Program-made: the position numbers and the translations under genes | Shown here: positions 1 through 3,865 of the stretch, one piece after another | How the letters are laid out: every line of letters starts with the position of its first letter | How positions within the stretch are numbered: position 1 is the stretch's first letter | DNA from: Kiritimatiellia bacterium | Lineage (GTDB): Bacteria > Verrucomicrobiota > Kiritimatiellia > RFP12 > UBA1067 | Length of the DNA stretch: 5,704 nt | Assembly (NCBI GenBank): GCA_017385345.1 | Contig: JAFNRY010000280.1 | Location: 1 to 5,704 of the forward strand | Direction of reading: 5' to 3' | Notes under the pieces: generated by a model | Told to the model about the DNA's origin: nothing | Database searches by the model: none | The model's input: only the letters and a program-made list of their open reading frames with translations

Positions 1-1
1 G

Positions 2-1471
2 AATGTTCCTGCTGCTCAGCGCTATGGCATCTGCCAGTGGTGCATCACCGATGCTCCTTCTAACAGTGGCTGGCGTCCTTCTGAGCCTGTAGGTCTCTGG
101 AAACAGGAGACCGTCATCGCGACGATGGCGTTCGGCCTGTCGCTCATTCTCGCGGGATTCTTCGAATACATGGGCCTCGCGATGATCATCGGCGCCTACG
201 TGATGGGCCTGGCGCTCTCAAGGACGGACCTGAAACACGTCGTCCAGGAGACCTTAACCCCGGTCTACACCTTTCTCGTGCCCGTGTTCTTCTGCGTCAT
301 GGGCATGATGGTGGACGTCTCGGCGCTCTGCTCGAAGCCGGTTCTGGCGTTCGGCGCCATCTACACCGCTTTCGCCGTCGCCGCCAAGGTGGCGGGCTGC
401 ATGGTGCCATCCATGTTCTGCGGGTTCAACCTGCTCGGCGGCCTGCGCATCGGCGCAGGCATGGTCCCGCGCGGCGAAGTCGCCCTAATTATCGCCGGCC
501 TCGGCCTTTCCTCCGGATATCTCACGCAGGAGATTTTCGGCATAGGCATAATGATGACGCTCGTCACCACCATTATAGCGCCGCCCGCGCTCGTGGCCCT
601 GTTCGCATCAAAGGCCAAGGGCGTCCGCCATCCGAAGGAATCGATGGACGGCTCGCGCGAGGTCTGCTTCACCCTCGCCGACGCCAGCGTGGCCGAACTC
701 GTCCTGGGCCGCCTGCTCAAGGAGTTCCGCAGCGAAGGATTCTTCGTTACGTGCCTTTCCCAGGCGGACCAGATCTGGGAAGTGTCGATGGACGCGATGG
801 AGCTCTCGATCAAGCGCGACAATGCGAAAATCCGCTTCGAGTGCACTCCGGCCGAGGAAGCGATGGTGATGACCGCCTGGATGGAGGTAGCCAGCCAGGT
901 GAACGACCTCGCGCGGGCGATAGCGAAACCCGTGCGCCGGGAGGAAATGGCGAAGGCGATCGCATCGACCGAAGCGGCGCCGCGCGGCCACGAGGCCGTC
1001 GGCCGCTACGTGCAGAGCTTCGTGATGCTGCCGGGCTTCCGGGCTTCGTCGAAGCGCGAAGCTATAGAAAAGATGACCGCCGAGATCGCGAAGGCATGCC
1101 CACGCCACCTGAAAGATCCACAGGCCGCCGTGGAGGCGGTGCTCAAACGCGAGGAATCCATGCCCACGGGCCTCGACCGCGGCATAGCCGTGCCGCACGG
1201 CAGAACCCCGGCCGTGTCGGGCATCGTAGGCGCCGTCGCGCTGGTGGACAACGACGGCACGGCCGGCGGGCGCCTGCCGGACTACGAAACGATCGACAAG
1301 AGCCCGGTGTCCATCATAGTGCTTACGATAGCGAACGACAAACAGCAGACGCCGTACCTGCAGCTCATGAGTTTCATATCCCGCGCATTGCGCGCCGAGG
1401 ACGGCGCCAAGACGCTGACGGCGTGCAAGACGGCCGACGAGATGCGCCGCTTCTTCAGGAAATGCAAATAA
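2..1471 (+). CDS. CPA2-type cation:proton antiporter fused to a PTS EIIA domain (5' partial)
   Basis: Membrane antiporter (Kef/NapA-like, CPA2) exchanging Na+ or K+ for H+, with a cytoplasmic regulatory tail. The frame is open to the left edge, so the true start and the first membrane helices are missing; the first internal ATG (125) falls inside a helix and is not a likely start. Counting from that ATG, hydrophobic segments lie near residues 2-30, 45-62, 70-97, 107-132 and 137-160. The family signature GMVPRGEV is at 112-119. Residues about 175-275 form a soluble alpha/beta region I cannot assign; no TrkA-N nucleotide-binding motif is visible. Residues about 300-446 match PTS EIIA type 2 (fructose/nitrogen-PTS type), with the phospho-acceptor histidine H358 in GIAVPHGR. 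This suggests control of ion flux by PTS phosphorylation (inference). The first ~90 bases fit poorly in this frame. The transported ion is not determinable. mnmE follows after 10 bases. Confidence 0.88.
   Translation, partial: NVPAAQRYGICQWCITDAPSNSGWRPSEPVGLWKQETVIATMAFGLSLILAGFFEYMGLAMIIGAYVMGLALSRTDLKHVVQETLTPVYTFLVPVFFCVMGMMVDVSALCSKPVLAFGAIYTAFAVAAKVAGCMVPSMFCGFNLLGGLRIGAGMVPRGEVALIIAGLGLSSGYLTQEIFGIGIMMTLVTTIIAPPALVALFASKAKGVRHPKESMDGSREVCFTLADASVAELVLGRLLKEFRSEGFFVTCLSQADQIWEVSMDAMELSIKRDNAKIRFECTPAEEAMVMTAWMEVASQVNDLARAIAKPVRREEMAKAIASTEAAPRGHEAVGRYVQSFVMLPGFRASSKREAIEKMTAEIAKACPRHLKDPQAAVEAVLKREESMPTGLDRGIAVPHGRTPAVSGIVGAVALVDNDGTAGGRLPDYETIDKSPVSIIVLTIANDKQQTPYLQLMSFISRALRAEDGAKTLTACKTADEMRRFFRKCK
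92..112 (+). repeat. Short inverted repeat (hairpin) in the antiporter coding region
   Basis: GGTCTC at 92-97 is exactly complementary to GAGACC at 107-112. An inner TG/CA pair closes a GAAA tetraloop, leaving one bulged G at 106. It lies at the point where the reading frame of the antiporter becomes convincing. It may be chance within the codons for GLWKQET; no function is claimed. Confidence 0.4.
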
Positions 1472-1476
1472 GGGGG
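1470..1476 (+). promoter_or_regulatory. Ribosome binding site of mnmE, overlapping the upstream stop codon
   Basis: AAGGGGG overlaps the TAA stop of the antiporter gene (1469-1471) and lies 5 bases before TTG 1482. This position decides the TTG start, since no ATG or GTG in the mnmE frame lies nearby. The overlap suggests translational coupling between the two genes. Confidence 0.6.
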
Positions 1477-1481
1477 CCGCG

Positions 1482-2837
1482 TTGCTGGAAGCCGGCACCA
1501 TAGCGGCCGTGGCCACCGCCCCCGGCCGCGCCGGCGTCGCCGTTATCCGCGTCTCGGGACCGGACGCGTTCGCCGTCGCGCGGAAGGTGGCTTCCGTCGA
1601 ACCGGAACCGGGCCGCGCGCGCTTCGCGCGTTTCCGCCGCGCCGACGGATCGCCCGCGGACGAAGGATTGCTGCTCGCCTTCAAAGAGCCGGCTTCGTAC
1701 ACGGGGGAGGACGTGGTGGAGTTCCAATGCCACGGCGGCGCCGTGGCGCCACGCAGAGTACTCGAAGCCGCCATAGCCGCCGGCGCCAGGCTCGCCGGCC
1801 CGGGCGAGTTCACCCGACGCGCCTTCCTCGCAGGAAAAATCTCCCTGGACAAGGCGCAAAGCGTGATCGACCTCATAGACGCCATGACGCCGCGCGCCGC
1901 CGACGCGGCCCTGAAAGACTTCGCGGGACGCGGGAACGGCGCGCTCGACCGTCTCTACCGCGACGCAATCGCGCTTTCCGCCGAAATCGAACACGCGCTC
2001 GACATAGACGAGGGCGGGCTGCCACGGGACTTCGTTCCGTCGATCCGCCTCCGCATCCGCGCCCTCGCGGAATCCGCCCGCCGCGCATTGCACTCGGCGC
2101 GCGAACGCGCTCTTCTGCGCGAAGGCGCGGCCGTGGTGCTCGCCGGCCCGCCGAACGCAGGCAAAAGCGCCCTCTTCAACGCGCTCGCGGGCTCGTCCCG
2201 CGCCATAGTATCGGACGTCCCGGGTACGACGCGCGACTTCATCGAAGCATGGATCGACATCGACGGCTGGCCGGTGCGCCTTGTGGACACGGCGGGCGTG
2301 CGCGATTGCGCCGCAGCTGCCGACCCGGTCGAACGCGAGGGAATCGAAAGAAGCAAGCGCTTGATAGAAAATGCGGAAGTCGCGGTGGAACTGCGGCCGG
2401 CGGACGCGCCGGACGAAGAAACGTCCGGATCCGGTCCGCGAAGTTGCGCAGGGACGACAATACGCATAATCTCGAAATGCGACCTTTGCCCGGAAAGCCG
2501 CGGCTCCGCCGGCGGCCTGCCGAGGGTGTCGGCAGCGACTGGCGAGGGCGTCGGCGAATTGAAGAAACTGATTGCGGACGCGCTCGAATCGGCGGCTGAC
2601 GCCGTCCCGCGCGCCGGCGCGGGGGACGCCGTCCTGCGCGAACGCGGCGCGGCGGCCCTCGTTTCCGTCTGCGCAGCGCTCGAAGAATCCCTCGCGCTGC
2701 CGGAGGACGAAGAATATCTCGTCTTCGCCGGCAACGACATGCGCCGCGTATGCGAAACGCTCGCTCCGCTCACGGACTCCAACTGGACCGCCGACATGAT
2801 CGCCGCGCTTTTCTCGCGCTTTTGCGTCGGGAAATAA
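1482..2837 (+). CDS. mnmE: tRNA uridine-5-carboxymethylaminomethyl(34) synthesis GTPase MnmE
   Basis: Cytoplasmic GTPase which, with MnmG, installs the (carboxymethyl)aminomethyl group on wobble U34 of certain tRNAs using folate, FAD and GTP. The product is 451 residues, close to the 454 of E. coli MnmE. It opens with the N-terminal folate-binding domain (AGTIAAVATAPGRAG), followed by a helical domain that flanks the inserted G domain. G motifs: P-loop GPPNAGKS (222-229), GTTRD (248-252), DTAG (269-272), SKCD (331-334) replacing the usual NKxD, and SAATGEG after it. The conserved switch II glutamate is present in VEREGIER. The protein ends in CVGK, the family's C-terminal Cys motif. The switch II loop is about three residues longer than in E. 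coli. The start is TTG with a Shine-Dalgarno sequence 5 bases upstream. It lies 10 bases after the antiporter gene, probably in one operon. Identification is secure. Confidence 0.97.
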   Translation: MLEAGTIAAVATAPGRAGVAVIRVSGPDAFAVARKVASVEPEPGRARFARFRRADGSPADEGLLLAFKEPASYTGEDVVEFQCHGGAVAPRRVLEAAIAAGARLAGPGEFTRRAFLAGKISLDKAQSVIDLIDAMTPRAADAALKDFAGRGNGALDRLYRDAIALSAEIEHALDIDEGGLPRDFVPSIRLRIRALAESARRALHSARERALLREGAAVVLAGPPNAGKSALFNALAGSSRAIVSDVPGTTRDFIEAWIDIDGWPVRLVDTAGVRDCAAAADPVEREGIERSKRLIENAEVAVELRPADAPDEETSGSGPRSCAGTTIRIISKCDLCPESRGSAGGLPRVSAATGEGVGELKKLIADALESAADAVPRAGAGDAVLRERGAAALVSVCAALEESLALPEDEEYLVFAGNDMRRVCETLAPLTDSNWTADMIAALFSRFCVGK

Positions 2838-2877
2838 ACGAAAAACGAACGGAAAGGCGCAACCGGGCCTTTGTCCG
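2838..2877 (-). terminator. Possible minus-strand intrinsic terminator between mnmE and the ThuA-like gene
   Basis: AAAGGC (2853-2858) pairs with GCCTTT (2867-2872), and CGG (2850-2852) can extend the stem to CCG (2875-2877) across a two-base bulge. Read on the minus strand, the hairpin is followed by TTCGTTTTTCGT, a T-rich tail. On the plus strand no T tract follows, so it is not a good mnmE terminator. It would stop antisense transcription entering from the right. The stem is short and the loop is 8 bases, hence low confidence. Confidence 0.3.
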
Positions 2878-2884
2878 CCGCCTT

Positions 2885-2893
2885 TGCTATAAT
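2885..2893 (+). promoter_or_regulatory. Extended -10 sigma-70-type promoter for the ThuA-like gene
   Basis: TGCTATAAT is a perfect extended -10 (TGn plus TATAAT) in otherwise GC-rich DNA. No good -35 lies 16-18 bases upstream (GGGCCT is at 2865-2870), which fits an extended -10 promoter that does not depend on a -35. TTGTCC at 2871-2876 is too close (11-base spacer). The expected transcription start is about 2899-2901, giving a leader of roughly 66 bases before ATG 2966. Confidence 0.6.
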
Positions 2894-2950
2894 AGAGACG
2901 TGAACAGAAAACATTGTGCGCTGCTCGAAATGCATCCGCACGCGAACCCG

Positions 2951-2956
2951 AAGGAG
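2951..2956 (+). promoter_or_regulatory. Shine-Dalgarno of the ThuA-like gene
   Basis: AAGGAG lies 9 bases before ATG 2966. It selects this ATG over the in-frame GTG 2900 and ATG 2930, both of which would place a charged stretch ahead of the signal peptide. Confidence 0.7.
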
Positions 2957-2965
2957 AAAAGAAAA

Positions 2966-3865
2966 ATGAAAAAAAACACCGCCGGACGGGACATTGCGGC
3001 CGCAGCCGTTCTTGCCGTAGCCGCCGCCATCGCGCCGGTTGCCCGGTCGAAAGCCCAGATCGTCTCGATAGTGCCGGACGAAGACGTCGCTAAAATCGAA
3101 AAAATCGCCGGCGACACGTTCGGAGAACGCGCAAAGGACTCGAAAAAGCCGCGAATCCTCGTATTCTTCAAATGCGAAGGCTTCTGCCACAACAGAGCCA
3201 TCTCGTACGGGCTCAAAGCGCTCGAAACCGCCTCGCGCAAAGGCGCGTTCTCGATGGACGCGACCGCGGACTACGGATTTCTGTCCGCTGGCCGCCTTGC
3301 GGGATACGATGGACTCGTCCTTCTCAACTGCACCAACCCCGACACCAAAAACCACCCCAACCTCGAGAAGGACCTCGTGAACTTCGTAAAGGGAGGGAAA
3401 GGGCTTTGCGTCGTGCACGCCGGCTGCGACGGCTTCTACGACGCCCCCGAGGCGTCCGACATGATCGGCGGCAGGTTCTGGGACCATCCGTGGTCCTACG
3501 GTCCGATGTGGTCGATCGAAAACGTCAAGCCGGAGCATCCGGTGAACCGCGCCTTCAAGAGCGAAGGCCTCGTCTTCAAACGCAAAGAGGAAATCTACCA
3601 GCATTCCACCCCGCCGTACGATCCCTCCAAAGTGCAGGTTCTGCTGTCGCTCGATCTCAAAGACGAAGCGACGGCGGCGAGATTCGCCGAATACAAGGGA
3701 CACAAGCGCGACGACGGGCAGTTCCCCGTTTCATGGGTGAAGGAATACGGGAAAGGCCGCGTCTTCTACACGACCCTCGGCCACGAAAGCAACACCTACG
3801 TCGATCCCGCGAGCCTTGGCCACATCTTCGACGGCCTTCGCTGGACTCTCGGCGAAATCCGCTGA
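2966..3865 (+). CDS. Secreted ThuA-like domain protein
   Basis: The product is 299 residues with a class I glutamine-amidotransferase-like ThuA fold (trehalose-utilisation family, PF06283 type). Such proteins are common in Verrucomicrobia and Planctomycetes and are tied to sugar metabolism; the exact reaction is not established, and I do not assign one. Residues 1-30 are an export signal: MKKN, then an Ala-rich hydrophobic stretch and a likely cleavage near SKA-Q. The ThuA domain fills about 60-297. Recognisable family blocks are ILVFFKCEGFCHN (63-76), VVHAG with H151, GGRFWDHPW (D173, H174), EEIYQHS and FYTTLGHES near the C-terminus. The start is ATG 2966, supported by AAGGAG and the signal peptide. 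An extended -10 promoter lies about 70 bases upstream, so it is probably transcribed separately from mnmE. Its TGA stop directly abuts the stop of the opposing GH51 gene. The export call is strong; the substrate is unknown. Confidence 0.88.
   Translation: MKKNTAGRDIAAAAVLAVAAAIAPVARSKAQIVSIVPDEDVAKIEKIAGDTFGERAKDSKKPRILVFFKCEGFCHNRAISYGLKALETASRKGAFSMDATADYGFLSAGRLAGYDGLVLLNCTNPDTKNHPNLEKDLVNFVKGGKGLCVVHAGCDGFYDAPEASDMIGGRFWDHPWSYGPMWSIENVKPEHPVNRAFKSEGLVFKRKEEIYQHSTPPYDPSKVQVLLSLDLKDEATAARFAEYKGHKRDDGQFPVSWVKEYGKGRVFYTTLGHESNTYVDPASLGHIFDGLRWTLGEIR

Noticed and set aside
92..112. Facing GGTCTC / GAGACC (BsaI) sites as a sign of vector or cloning origin
   Set aside because: Only nine bases separate the sites, and the translated GLWKQETV runs naturally into the antiporter helix, so native coding sequence explains it.
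608..1885. Minus-strand open frame of 425 codons
   Set aside because: It lies antisense to the EIIA part of the antiporter and the start of mnmE, both secure genes. Low-complexity Arg/Ala/Gly/His composition; no family match.
2871..2876. TTGTCC as a -35 element
   Set aside because: Only 11 bases separate it from TATAAT, too short for a sigma-70 spacer; the TGn extended -10 explains the promoter better.
3173..3190. CX3CH in the ThuA-like protein (KCEGFCHN) as a possible haem c site
   Set aside because: The standard motif is CXXCH; the spacing here has one extra residue. The His belongs to the conserved ThuA block, so a haem site is not needed to explain it.
1955..3703. Long open frame on the minus strand (582 codons)
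   Set aside because: It is antisense to mnmE and the ThuA-like gene, crosses the promoter gap, and has an Arg/Ser/Ala-rich composition typical of GC-rich antisense frames. It has no recognisable motif.
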